Source of the DNA: Clostridium sp. CMCC3677
GTDB lineage: Bacteria; Bacillota; Clostridia; Clostridiales; Clostridiaceae
Direction: 5' to 3'
Length of the DNA: 64,000 nt
Assembly (NCBI RefSeq): GCF_023845585.1
Contig: NZ_JAMQHS010000001.1
Coordinates: 372,001 to 436,000, forward strand
This document shows, one piece after another, positions 44,655-53,468 of this stretch. A program made the position numbers and the translations under genes. Numbering within the stretch: the stretch's first letter is position 1; every line of letters starts with the position of its first letter. A model generated the notes under the pieces. It searched no databases. It saw only the letters and a list, made by a program, of their open reading frames with translations, and was not told the DNA's origin.

Positions 44655-45365
44655 ATGCTAGAAAATAAAACTATTTTAATCGTTGATGATGAAAAAGAAA
44701 TTAGAGATTTAGTTGAAATATATTTAAAAAGTGAAGGTTATATTACTATAAAAGCATGTAATGGTGAAGAGGCATTAGATGTAATTAGGGATAAAGATAT
44801 AGATTTAGTAATATTAGATGTTATGATGCCTAAACTGAATGGTATAGATACATGCTTAAAGATAAGAGAAGAAAGAGAAATGCCAATAATAATGTTATCA
44901 GCTAAAAGTGAAGATATAGATAAAATATTAGGACTTAATATGGGGGCTGATGATTATTTAACAAAGCCATTTAATCCATTAGAACTTGTTGCTAGAGTAA
45001 AATCACAATTAAGAAGATTTTGCAAATTTAATACAAAGCATTCTGATGATGGAGAGTTAGAAGAAAGTGTAATAGAAATTGATGAATTAATAATAAACTT
45101 AGAAACACATGAAGTAATATTAAATAACAATTTAGTAAAATTAACACCTACTGAATTTGATATATTATTGTTACTTGCTAAGAATAGAGGAAAAGTTTTT
45201 TCAATAGAAAATATATATGAAAGTGTTTGGAACCAAGAATTTATGTCTTCAGATAATACTGTAATGGTACATATAAGAAAAATAAGAGAAAAAATAGAAA
45301 GTGATCCAAGAAACCCTAAATTTATAAAGACCGTATGGGGAGTTGGGTATAAAATTGAAAAATAA
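44655..45365 (+). CDS. OmpR family response regulator (VanR-like)
   Basis: The 236-residue regulator has a receiver domain (1-120; DDEKE acidic site, phosphoacceptor in VILDVMMP, lysine in LTKPFNP) and a winged-helix DNA-binding domain (about 140-236, ending TVWGVGYKIEK). It resembles VanR/PhoP-type regulators of envelope genes. ATG 44655 has AGGGGA seven bases upstream; the in-frame ATG at 44649 is too close to it. It overlaps its kinase partner and is flanked by ddl, a lysozyme and a VanW protein, which suggests cell-wall control. Confidence 0.9.
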   Translation: MLENKTILIVDDEKEIRDLVEIYLKSEGYITIKACNGEEALDVIRDKDIDLVILDVMMPKLNGIDTCLKIREEREMPIIMLSAKSEDIDKILGLNMGADDYLTKPFNPLELVARVKSQLRRFCKFNTKHSDDGELEESVIEIDELIINLETHEVILNNNLVKLTPTEFDILLLLAKNRGKVFSIENIYESVWNQEFMSSDNTVMVHIRKIREKIESDPRNPKFIKTVWGVGYKIEK

Positions 45366-46878
45366 AGAAAAGTTAAAAAATCTTTATAAAAAATATAATG
45401 AAAAATTAATTACTTTAAATTTTTACAAGTTTTTTCGAAGTACATGTTTAAGATTAAAAATAAATATTGAGAGAAGCATTAGATTTGAATTAATGTTAGT
45501 AATTGGAGTATGCTTTTTGTTATCTTTTACATTTTATAATTTTACAGATGTATTGTTAAAAAAAGAATATAGAAATCCAGAAGTATTTTATGATTATGAA
45601 TCTACAGAAAAAGAAGCTAATATGTTATTAAAGGAATTAGAGAGAACGGAACATTTAAAGATAGATGATTCTAAAGATATAGAAAAAATATTAAATTCTC
45701 CTATGTATAATAATAGTAAGATATATATTACAAATACTGAAGGAAAAGTTATTTTCAAAACCTCAAATGTTTATGAAGAAACCATAGACATATATAGTGT
45801 ATTTAGAGATATTATTTCTAATGAGAATGATACTAGTAATGCAGCAAGGGAAAGAGTTCATATTATGCCATTAAAAATGGATAGTACTAGATTGTATTTA
45901 ATATACTCTAAAATACCAAAGGCAGAAATAGTATATAATACGGTGGAAATGTCTAATTCATCATTAGCTTTGTCGCTTACATTTATAATTTTTATAATTT
46001 CATTTGTAATAATTACAAATAATAAGATGAAGTATTTAGATGAAATTGCATCTGGTTTAAAAATAATAGCAAATGGGAATTTAAATTATAGGATTGAAGA
46101 AAAAGGAAGAGATGAAATTCGGAAGATAGCTAACAACATAAATAATATGGCTAAAGAGATTGGGGAAAAAATACAAGCTGAAAGGGATGCAGAAAAAACA
46201 AAAACTGATTTGATTACAAATGTATCTCATGATTTAAGAACGCCTCTAACTTCTATTATGGGTTATATAGGACTTGTAAAAGAAGATAGATATAAAAATA
46301 AAGAAGAAATGAACGAATATTTAAATATAGCCTATAATAAGGCACAAAAATTAAATATATTAATCGAAGATTTATTTGAATACACAAAACTTAACAATAA
46401 TGGAATGAAACTAAATAAAGAAAAAGTTAATTTATGTGAACTTTTATCACAATTGATAGAAGAAATGATACCTATAGTATATGAAAATTCAATAAATATA
46501 AATAAAAAATTTGATATTGATAAAGCATATGTTTTTATAGATATAGTAAAAATGCTTAGAGTATTTGAAAACTTAATAATGAATGCTGTAAAGTATTCAA
46601 TTAAACCTGGTGAAATAATAATAGGTCTTTATCAAAAAGATGATTATATAACTTTTGTATGTAGAAATAAAGGAGAATATATATCTAAAGAGAAATTAGA
46701 CAAGGTATTTGATAGGTTTTATAGAGTTGATGAATCAAGAAATACTACCACAGGAGGATCAGGATTGGGACTTGCTATTTCCAAGAATATAATTAATTTA
46801 CATGAAGGTAAAATATGGGCTGAATGTATTGATGATAATATAAGTTTTTATGTTAATTTAAAAATGGAAAAATTATAG
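45355..46878 (+). CDS. Sensor histidine kinase (VanS/WalK-like)
   Basis: Membrane kinase of 507 residues. The first helix is at about 43-63, followed by an extracellular domain of about 130 residues and a second helix at about 205-222. A HAMP segment (IASGLKIIANGNLNYRI), the phosphoacceptor block NVSHDLRTPLTS and an ATPase domain (N-box LIMNAVKYS, G2 GGSGLGLAIS) follow. The start is uncertain: TTG 45355 lies 12 bases after GGGGAG, and TTG 45343 is directly at it. Either overlaps the regulator gene, so the pair is coupled. The signal is probably envelope-related, from the neighbours only. Confidence 0.88.
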   Translation: MKNKEKLKNLYKKYNEKLITLNFYKFFRSTCLRLKINIERSIRFELMLVIGVCFLLSFTFYNFTDVLLKKEYRNPEVFYDYESTEKEANMLLKELERTEHLKIDDSKDIEKILNSPMYNNSKIYITNTEGKVIFKTSNVYEETIDIYSVFRDIISNENDTSNAARERVHIMPLKMDSTRLYLIYSKIPKAEIVYNTVEMSNSSLALSLTFIIFIISFVIITNNKMKYLDEIASGLKIIANGNLNYRIEEKGRDEIRKIANNINNMAKEIGEKIQAERDAEKTKTDLITNVSHDLRTPLTSIMGYIGLVKEDRYKNKEEMNEYLNIAYNKAQKLNILIEDLFEYTKLNNNGMKLNKEKVNLCELLSQLIEEMIPIVYENSININKKFDIDKAYVFIDIVKMLRVFENLIMNAVKYSIKPGEIIIGLYQKDDYITFVCRNKGEYISKEKLDKVFDRFYRVDESRNTTTGGSGLGLAISKNIINLHEGKIWAECIDDNISFYVNLKMEKL

Positions 46879-46961
46879 TAAAAATATAATTATATTTTAT
46901 TGGTACTTTTTTTGAGTAACTTTAATATTTTATAATAAGACTACTTTTTTTAGGAGGAAGT

Positions 46962-47903
46962 ATGCAAAATAAAAATGATAAGAGTCTTTTTGGAATAGAT
47001 ATTAATGAATTTACTCAAAATACTCAATTTAATGTTTTAGCAACCAAAATAGATTTTTTATACTTAAGATCATCTGGCTCAGGTACAGGTAGGTTTAGAG
47101 TAGATAAGAAATTTATTCAATTTGCAAAAGAAAGCAGAAATTATGGAATTCCTGTAGGGGCATATCATTTTGGAGTTCCGTCATATGACTTAACAGATGC
47201 TGATAGACAATGTGATGATTTTATAAATTTATTACAACAAGGTTTTGGAAATAAAGATTATGGAGATTTATTTCCAGTATTAGATATTGAAGTACCTATA
47301 GATAAATCTATACCAACTAAGACTCTAGTGGAATGGATAGATAGATTTAGGGTGAGATTTGAAAGAAAAACTAGAAGAAGACTTATGCTTTATACGGGAT
47401 TGTTTTTCATAGAATTATATGATAATTTTTATGTAAAAGGAAAGGGATATCCTTTGAAAAACATGCCATTATGGATCGCTATGTATACAAAAGTTCCAAT
47501 TAATCCGCCTTATCCACCTGATATTGGAGGATGGACTAGATGGAGAATTTGGCAATTTAGCGAAGATCAAAAGGTAATGGGAGTAGGAAATCCAGTAGAT
47601 GCTAATTGGGGACCTGATAATATAAGGTTATTAACTCAACCTTATGATGTGACTGGATTTAAAGCCAGCATGAATGGAAATAATATATATCTTTCATGGA
47701 ATAGGGTACCCGATATAGATTTGCTAGGATATAATATATTTGTAAATAATTATTGGATAGCAACTGTAGATGAGAATGCAACCAAATATGTTATAGATAA
47801 AAATAAACTAGAAATTCCTAAAGGGAATCCTATAAATATCACAATTGAAGCATTTGATTATGATGGCGAAACATCTAAAACTAGAGCTAAAGTTAAATTA
47901 TAA
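46962..47903 (+). CDS. GH25 lysozyme with C-terminal fibronectin III-like domain, no signal peptide
   Basis: The 313-residue protein has a glycoside hydrolase 25 domain (about 10-220) with the catalytic acidic residues in FGIDINEF and FPVLDIEVP and the closing motif IWQFSED. A fibronectin type III-like domain (about 225-313) follows. GH25 enzymes cleave the N-acetylmuramic acid-GlcNAc backbone of peptidoglycan. There is no signal peptide, unlike most secreted members, so it may leave the cell by lysis or a holin, act in the spore mother cell or be a phage-derived enzyme. AGGAGG precedes the ATG. No phage genes are adjacent. Confidence 0.87.
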   Translation: MQNKNDKSLFGIDINEFTQNTQFNVLATKIDFLYLRSSGSGTGRFRVDKKFIQFAKESRNYGIPVGAYHFGVPSYDLTDADRQCDDFINLLQQGFGNKDYGDLFPVLDIEVPIDKSIPTKTLVEWIDRFRVRFERKTRRRLMLYTGLFFIELYDNFYVKGKGYPLKNMPLWIAMYTKVPINPPYPPDIGGWTRWRIWQFSEDQKVMGVGNPVDANWGPDNIRLLTQPYDVTGFKASMNGNNIYLSWNRVPDIDLLGYNIFVNNYWIATVDENATKYVIDKNKLEIPKGNPINITIEAFDYDGETSKTRAKVKL

Positions 47904-47917
47904 ATAAAATATAAGAT

Positions 47918-47957
47918 AAAGGTATCTTAATTTTATGAAAAGATACCTTTATTTTTA
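47918..47957 (+). terminator. Terminator after the GH25 gene
   Basis: AAAGGTATCTT pairs with AAGATACCTTT, then ATTTTTATG. Confidence 0.82.
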
Positions 47958-48106
47958 TGTAAATTATACGATAATATTCTTATTAAATATAAGAAATAAT
48001 GTGATATAATAAAACTTGCAATTATGTTTAGAACATGTAATTTTTTATAAAAATGTTAATAGTGTTAAACTGTTAATTCAGTATATTTATTGAAAGGGGA
48101 ATAAAT

Positions 48107-49630
48107 GTGAACGGAGAGAATGGAAAAAGGGGGAAAGTCCTTAGAAAAATATCAAGTAATAAAAAGAAAAAGAGAATAATAATAGGAATATGTGCATTTA
48201 TAGTAATTATTTCGGCATTATTTACTGGATATTTTTTATCTATTAATAAAATAGTGGAAGAATGGAATAATAAGATATATTTAGGTGTTGCAGTGCAAGA
48301 TGTGAACATTGGAGGAATGACAAAAGAAGAAGCAAGAGAAAAATTAATTCAAGAGCTTCAAGGAAAAATAGGAGATAAAAAAGTATCTATAAAAATAGGT
48401 GAGTCAGAATTTGAGCTTTTATATTCGGACATATCTCCAGTTTATGATATTGATAATGTGATAAATGATGCTATGAATTTTGGAAAAAATGATTCGGTAT
48501 TAAAAAAATATTCTTACATAAAGAATAAGGGGAAAGATAAGCATGAAATTGATTTAAATTTATCATATGATGAAGAGAAATTAAAAGCTTATGAAGAAAT
48601 GGTGAAAAGTAAAGTTGAAGATGAGCCTAAAGATGCGACTCTTTCAATTAATGGGAACGGGTTCAGTATTGTAGACGAAGTTGTTGGTAAAAGTATAAAT
48701 ATGGATGAATTTGATAAAAAATTAAAAGAAATTATAACAGGACATATAAATGAAGAAATTGTAGTTTCAATGGATTTAGAAACGGTACAACCTAAAATTA
48801 CAAGTAAGGATTTATCAAAAATAAATGGAATTATTGGTTCATATTCTTCAAATTATGGTACGTCATCTGAAGGAAGAAGTGCTAATATAGATCTTGCAAC
48901 TAAAGCCATAAATGGAGTGATTTTAATGCCAGGAGATGTATTTAGTTTCAATGAAGTTGTTGGTCCTAGAACAGTGGAAAGAGGGTATAAAGAAGCAGCA
49001 ACTTATGTTGGTAATAAGGTAGAGCCAGGAATAGGTGGAGGCATATGCCAAGTATCAACAGCGCTTTATAGAGCGGTAATGCATGCTAATATAAGAGCGG
49101 TAGAAAGAAGAAATCATTCCATGTCTGTAGGTTATGCAAAACCTGGACTAGATGCAACTGTTTCTTATGGGGATATAGATTACAAGTTTAAAAATACTTA
49201 TGATTCTCCAATTTATATACAAGGAAGTACATACAATAAAGTTATGACTTATAATATATATGGTGATGTTTCTGCATTGGGAGGCAAAACTTATGATATG
49301 GAAAATGAAATAATTCAGACCATAGAACCGACTGTAAAAGTAGTAGAAGATGCAACTTTGCCAGAAGGACAAGAGGTTACAGAAAGTGGTGGAATGACAG
49401 GTTATAAAACTAATTCTTATCAATTAACATATGAAAATGGTGTTCAAACAAATAAAGAGTTAATATCAAATGATTATTATACAGCTGTTGATATAGTTGT
49501 TAAAAAAGGAACACAACCGTTAGTCCCACCAGCAGCTACAGAACAAACTCCAGGTGTTGTTCCACCTGCAAATCCACCAGTAACACCGCCTGTATCACAA
49601 GATTCAGTAGCTCCACCAGTAGCTCAATAG
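48107..49630 (+). CDS. VanW family cell-wall protein
   Basis: The 507-residue protein is anchored by one N-terminal helix (about 26-46) after a lysine-rich cytoplasmic start. Outside are a YoaR-type putative peptidoglycan-binding domain (about 55-225) and a VanW domain (about 245-375; FSFNEVVGPRTVERGY, then GGGICQVSTALYRA). A G5-like domain (about 390-470) and a proline-rich tail follow. VanW genes occur in some glycopeptide-resistance clusters but also widely in clostridia; no vanHAX genes are here, so resistance should not be inferred. GTG 48107 follows AAAGGGG. Confidence 0.88.
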   Translation: MNGENGKRGKVLRKISSNKKKKRIIIGICAFIVIISALFTGYFLSINKIVEEWNNKIYLGVAVQDVNIGGMTKEEAREKLIQELQGKIGDKKVSIKIGESEFELLYSDISPVYDIDNVINDAMNFGKNDSVLKKYSYIKNKGKDKHEIDLNLSYDEEKLKAYEEMVKSKVEDEPKDATLSINGNGFSIVDEVVGKSINMDEFDKKLKEIITGHINEEIVVSMDLETVQPKITSKDLSKINGIIGSYSSNYGTSSEGRSANIDLATKAINGVILMPGDVFSFNEVVGPRTVERGYKEAATYVGNKVEPGIGGGICQVSTALYRAVMHANIRAVERRNHSMSVGYAKPGLDATVSYGDIDYKFKNTYDSPIYIQGSTYNKVMTYNIYGDVSALGGKTYDMENEIIQTIEPTVKVVEDATLPEGQEVTESGGMTGYKTNSYQLTYENGVQTNKELISNDYYTAVDIVVKKGTQPLVPPAATEQTPGVVPPANPPVTPPVSQDSVAPPVAQ

Positions 49631-49639
49631 TGAAAAAAT

Positions 49640-49668
49640 AAAAGGTACTTTTAGTACCTTTTATTTTT
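49640..49668 (+). terminator. Terminator after the VanW gene
   Basis: AAAAGGTACT pairs with AGTACCTTTT around a TTT loop, then ATTTTTG. Confidence 0.82.
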
Positions 49669-49805
49669 GTTATGTAAACTATTTTTAGTAACTTTCATTT
49701 TAATTTAACTTAAGTAAGCTACGACTAGACAGTTAATAAACCATATAGTATACTTTTTAATTATACTGATGGTAACAACAGTAAGTAATTAGAGAAGGTG
49801 ATCTT

Positions 49806-50267
49806 TTGAATTTAAATATAGTATTATATCAACCAGAAATTCCGCAAAATACTGGGAATATAGCAAGAACCTGTGTACTTACAGATAGTAAGCTACATTT
49901 AATAAAACCGTTAGGATTTGATATAGATGAAAAGCATGTAAGAAGAGCAGGATTAGATTATTGGAAATATTTAAACCTAGAAATTCATGAAAGCTATGAA
50001 GCATTTATGGAAAAATACAAGAATGAAAGAATATTTTTATCAAGCACTCATGCTGGAGATTATTACAATGAAATTTCATTTCAAAAGGGTGATTTTATAA
50101 TGTTTGGAAGGGAATCAAGTGGTGTACCAGAAGAAATCCATGAAGTAATTACTGGTATGAGAATACCAATGATTCAATCAAGTACTAGAAGTTTAAACTT
50201 ATCTAATACTGTGTCAATAGTTGCGTATGAAGCTTTAAGACAATTTGGATTTCCAAACATGAAATAG
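49806..50267 (+). CDS. trmL: tRNA (cytidine/uridine-34 2'-O) methyltransferase
   Basis: SPOUT-fold enzyme that methylates the wobble base of tRNA-Leu. The 153-residue protein has PQNTGNIARTCVLT near the start, FGRESSGVPEE in the middle and the knot motif RSLNLSNTVSIVAYEAL at the end. TTG 49806 is the only start with a site (GAAGGTG) and the frame does not extend further. A DegV gene begins nine bases later, probably in the same transcript. Confidence 0.9.
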   Translation: MNLNIVLYQPEIPQNTGNIARTCVLTDSKLHLIKPLGFDIDEKHVRRAGLDYWKYLNLEIHESYEAFMEKYKNERIFLSSTHAGDYYNEISFQKGDFIMFGRESSGVPEEIHEVITGMRIPMIQSSTRSLNLSNTVSIVAYEALRQFGFPNMK

Positions 50268-50276
50268 GAGAAGGGA

Positions 50277-51122
50277 ATGAGGCAAATGGAGAAGATAAAA
50301 ATTATCACAGATAGTACTGCTGATTTACCAAAAGAAATATATGAAAAGTATGATATAGAAGTTTTACCAGTTTTAATAAATTTTAAAGAAGAAAGTTATT
50401 TAGATGGAGTTGAAATAACTCCATCTAAAGTTTTTGAAAAAATAGAAAGAGATAATATTTTACCTACTACAGGTCAAGTTATTCCTAGTAGATTTGTAGA
50501 AACATATAAAAAGTATTTAGATGATGGATATAAAATACTTTCAATTCATATGTCTTCTGCTATGAGTGGAACATACCAATCTGCATGTATAGCTAAAAAT
50601 ACATTAGAAAGTGATAATATAATGGTGGTGGATTCTCAAAATATAGCACCAGCATTAGGGATTTTAGTGCTAAAAGCATCTATACTTTTAGATAAGGGAA
50701 ATAGTTTGGAAAATGTATTTAAAGAGATTGATTCAGCTAAGTACAATATAAAAACATTAATGTGCTTTGAATCATTGGAATATCTTATAAGAGGTGGAAG
50801 AATATCTAAAACCGCTGGAATGGTTGGTAGCGTATTTGGAATAAAATTAATCTTAGATATAAAAGATGGATTAATGTCTGTTAAAGATAAAATAAGAGGA
50901 AATAAAAAGGTTATTAAAAAAATAATTTCAGAATTAGAAGAAGCACAATTAGATGAGGATGTTCCAATATTACTAGTTGATGCCAAAAATGTAGAAATTA
51001 AAGCAGCTCTTTTAGAATACTTACAAGAAAATAATATGAACTATACTGAATGTCCATTAGGATCTAGTGTATGTATTCATTCAGGACCTAATTGTTGTGG
51101 ACTAGTATATTTAACTAAATAA
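50277..51122 (+). CDS. DegV family fatty-acid-binding protein
   Basis: The 281-residue soluble protein has the DegV N-terminus KIITDSTADLPKE, the LDGVEIT loop and the second-half SLEYLIRGGRISKTAG motif. DegV/FakB proteins bind a fatty acid and present it to a kinase (FakA) for incorporation into lipids. FakA is not in this window. GGAG lies six bases before ATG 50277; ATG 50286 is a possible alternative. R2 repeats fill the gap downstream. Confidence 0.9.
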   Translation: MRQMEKIKIITDSTADLPKEIYEKYDIEVLPVLINFKEESYLDGVEITPSKVFEKIERDNILPTTGQVIPSRFVETYKKYLDDGYKILSIHMSSAMSGTYQSACIAKNTLESDNIMVVDSQNIAPALGILVLKASILLDKGNSLENVFKEIDSAKYNIKTLMCFESLEYLIRGGRISKTAGMVGSVFGIKLILDIKDGLMSVKDKIRGNKKVIKKIISELEEAQLDEDVPILLVDAKNVEIKAALLEYLQENNMNYTECPLGSSVCIHSGPNCCGLVYLTK

Positions 51123-51132
51123 AATAATAACT

Positions 51133-51272
51133 TATAGTACCATTTTAGCTTGCTCCCAATATAAAAAACGAGACAAGCAGTAAATATAATAATACTTGCA
51201 TAACTATTTTAAAAGTCCAATTACAATGCCACTTTGCGTATTAGATAGATCAACACATATTAAAATATAGGC
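51133..51272. repeat. R2 structured repeat, left-truncated copy after degV
   Basis: From TATAGTACCATTTTAGCTTG the sequence follows the middle and right part of the full R2 copy, including GCTCCCAATATAAAA, GAGACAAGCAGTAAAT and AAAGTCCAATTACAATGCC, and ends TCAACACATATTAAAATATAG. The left inverted repeat is missing. It lies only 77 bp from the full copy. Confidence 0.75.
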
Positions 51273-51349
51273 AAAATAATAAAAGGCTATGATTTAAACA
51301 AAAAGTTATTAAATTTGTTTGAATCATGGTTTTTATTATTTTTATCATT

Positions 51350-51673
51350 GGCTCTGTTTTAGCAGGGTGTTGATATATGTATAAGCAAAGTGGGCTGAGT
51401 AATTGAACTTAGGAATGCTAAAATGAGTATAGTCCCATTTTAGCTTGCTCCCAATATAAAATTGAGACAAGCAGTAAATGTGAATATTAAAAGGAAACTC
51501 GACTTCGCTGAGTAAGTTCGAAAAGCTAAATATAAAATGCACTGTGTGAAAGTTCGTGTAGCCAAATGTAAAATTTGGACACTTACTTTTAGATTCTCAC
51601 TTAACAATTCTCAAAGTCCAATAACAATGCCACTTTACCTATTGCATATATCAACACATATTTAAAACAGAGC
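51350..51673. repeat. R2 structured repeat, full copy with 9-bp flanking direct repeats
   Basis: The element is 324 bp. Its ends carry an 11-bp perfect inverted repeat (GCTCTGTTTTA/TAAAACAGAGC) and, 17 bp in from each end, a second inverted block of 12 bp (TGTTGATATATG/CATATATCAACA). A central hairpin lies at 51443-51472 (GCTTGCTCCCAAT/ATTGAGACAAGC). It is flanked on both sides by TTTATCATT (51341-51349 and 51674-51682), a likely target duplication. No coding frame is evident. About 100 bp after the hairpin have no counterpart in the other R2 copies. Confidence 0.85.
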
Positions 51674-51845
51674 TTTATCATTAAATTTTTATTTTATAAT
51701 ATACTTTATAGTGGATATTTAGATGACTTGCTTTAATTAACAAAATCAGAGTATACTATTTATAGAGCAATATGCATAAAAATAGCAATATTCAGAAAAG
51801 GGTTTCAATAATTTTATTATAATGGTATAAGAAAAGAGGATGCTT

Positions 51846-53228
51846 ATGAAATTAGATTATGGTATGAAAATTACCCAGGATCAAAAACTTGTATTAACTC
51901 AAAGTATGCAACAGTCGATAAAACTTTTGCAAATGTCTATGCATGACTTAAGGGAGTTTATCGATAATGAATATGCTGAAAATCCAATATTAGAAATTAA
52001 TGAACTAGATAAAGGCATAGAAAATAATACTTCAAAAGATAAATATGATTACAAAAATTTAATAAAGGAATTAGAATCTAATAATTATAAGAATGAAGTT
52101 GATAATAATTATGTAAATAATAAAGAAATAGATTCTACACCTTGGAATTATATTGAAAAGAGCAAATCTTTAAATGAGTTTTTACAAGAACAATTAATTG
52201 AACTAAATATTGATCCATATTTAGTAGTAGTATCAAAATATATCATAGAATCCTTAGATAATAGAGGTTATTTGGAAATATCAACAACTCAAATAAGCAA
52301 TGAACTTAATATAAGTCAAACTAAAGTAGAACAAGCATTAAAAATTGTACAAGATTTGGAGCCATATGGTATAGGTGCTAGGAATATAGAAGAGTGTCTA
52401 ATGATTCAAAGCAAAAAATTAAGTATATTAGATGATATTATGGAAAAAATAATAAAGAATCATTTAGGAAATATAGCAGATAATAAATATAAGCTTGTAG
52501 GTGAAGATTTAAGAATAAATCCTAAAGAAGCTCAAAGATATGGAGATTTAATTAAAAAATTAGAGCCAAAACCATCTAGGGGATTTTATACAGGAGAACA
52601 AGTAAGTTATATAATACCAGATGCTGAAATTAAAAAAATAGAAAAAGAATATTTCATTATAATGAATGACAACGTATTACCTAAACTTACTATAAATAAA
52701 ACTTATAAAAATGTTTTAGAAAAAAATATAGATGAGGAAACTGTGTGTTATGTTAAAGAAAAAATTAATAAAGCAATGTTTCTAATAAAGTCTATTGAAC
52801 AAAGAAAAAGCACTTTATATAATGTTTTAAAATGTTTATTAAATAAACAAAAAGAGTTTTTTGATAAAGGTTATGATTATATAAAACCTTTAACTTTAAA
52901 AGAAGTTGCGGAAGACATAGGAATGCATGAATCTACAGTAAGCAGAGCTATAAAAGATAAATATGTGCTTACTAGTTATGGAACAATAAAGATAAAAGCA
53001 TTGTTTGAGAGTGGATTTTCTTTAAGTAATGAAGGAGATATAGCTACAAATACGATAAAAAATGAAATAAAAAAGATAATAGAAAAAGAGAATAAATCCA
53101 AACCTTTTTCAGATCAAATTATTTCTGAAATATTAAATAAAGAAAATATAAATATTTCTAGAAGAACTGTGGCAAAATATAGAGAAGAATTAGGCATTAA
53201 ATCTTCATCAAAAAGAAAGAGAATCTAA
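51846..53228 (+). CDS. rpoN: RNA polymerase sigma-54 factor
   Basis: Alternative sigma factor of 460 residues that recognises -24/-12 promoters and needs an AAA+ activator. Region I is glutamine-rich (ITQDQKLVLTQSMQQSIKLLQMSMHDLREFI), the core-binding part is in the middle, a helix-turn-helix (LKEVAEDIGMHESTVSRAIK) lies near residue 360, and the RpoN box SRRTVAKYREELGI is near the end. ATG 51846 has GAGGA six bases upstream; the ATG at 51840 is too close. The next genes are cggR and gap, but a hairpin separates them. No sigma-54 activator is seen in this window. Confidence 0.95.
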   Translation: MKLDYGMKITQDQKLVLTQSMQQSIKLLQMSMHDLREFIDNEYAENPILEINELDKGIENNTSKDKYDYKNLIKELESNNYKNEVDNNYVNNKEIDSTPWNYIEKSKSLNEFLQEQLIELNIDPYLVVVSKYIIESLDNRGYLEISTTQISNELNISQTKVEQALKIVQDLEPYGIGARNIEECLMIQSKKLSILDDIMEKIIKNHLGNIADNKYKLVGEDLRINPKEAQRYGDLIKKLEPKPSRGFYTGEQVSYIIPDAEIKKIEKEYFIIMNDNVLPKLTINKTYKNVLEKNIDEETVCYVKEKINKAMFLIKSIEQRKSTLYNVLKCLLNKQKEFFDKGYDYIKPLTLKEVAEDIGMHESTVSRAIKDKYVLTSYGTIKIKALFESGFSLSNEGDIATNTIKNEIKKIIEKENKSKPFSDQIISEILNKENINISRRTVAKYREELGIKSSSKRKRI

Positions 53229-53246
53229 GTATTAAAGAATTAATAT

Positions 53247-53279
53247 TTAGAGATTATGAAAGATAAATTTAATCTCTAA
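53247..53279 (+). terminator. Hairpin after rpoN
   Basis: TTAGAGATTA pairs with TAATCTCTAA. There is no clean T run, so this is a weaker terminator candidate than others here. Confidence 0.5.
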
Positions 53280-53382
53280 GTATTAATTAAGTATTTATAT
53301 GTTTAATATATTTAAAAGTGTTAAAAATTCACTATTAATATAATCAACTTTTAAAATATATAAAAAAAATTCAATTAAAGCC

Positions 53383-53445
53383 TTTAAAAATTTCATAAGG
53401 TGTTTTATAATAATATTTGTGGGACATGATTTAAGTGCATGGGAC
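53383..53445 (+). promoter_or_regulatory. Promoter and CggR operator of the glycolytic operon
   Basis: TATAAT at 53406-53411 has a weak -35 (TTTAAA, 17 bp away). Directly downstream, GGGAC occurs twice (53421-53425 and 53441-53445), exactly 20 bp apart. In Bacillus subtilis the CggR operator contains two CGGGAC half-sites with the same period. The second half of each site is less well conserved here. Binding would sit just after the transcription start and repress cggR-gap-pgk-tpi when sugar phosphates are low. Confidence 0.7.
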
Positions 53446-53468
53446 GCATAAAGACCAAGGGAGTGTTT

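Noticed and set aside
44655..49630. Glycopeptide-resistance cluster
   Set aside because: VanR/VanS-like and VanW-type names only; no vanH, vanA/B ligase or vanX. The ligase here is an ordinary Ddl.
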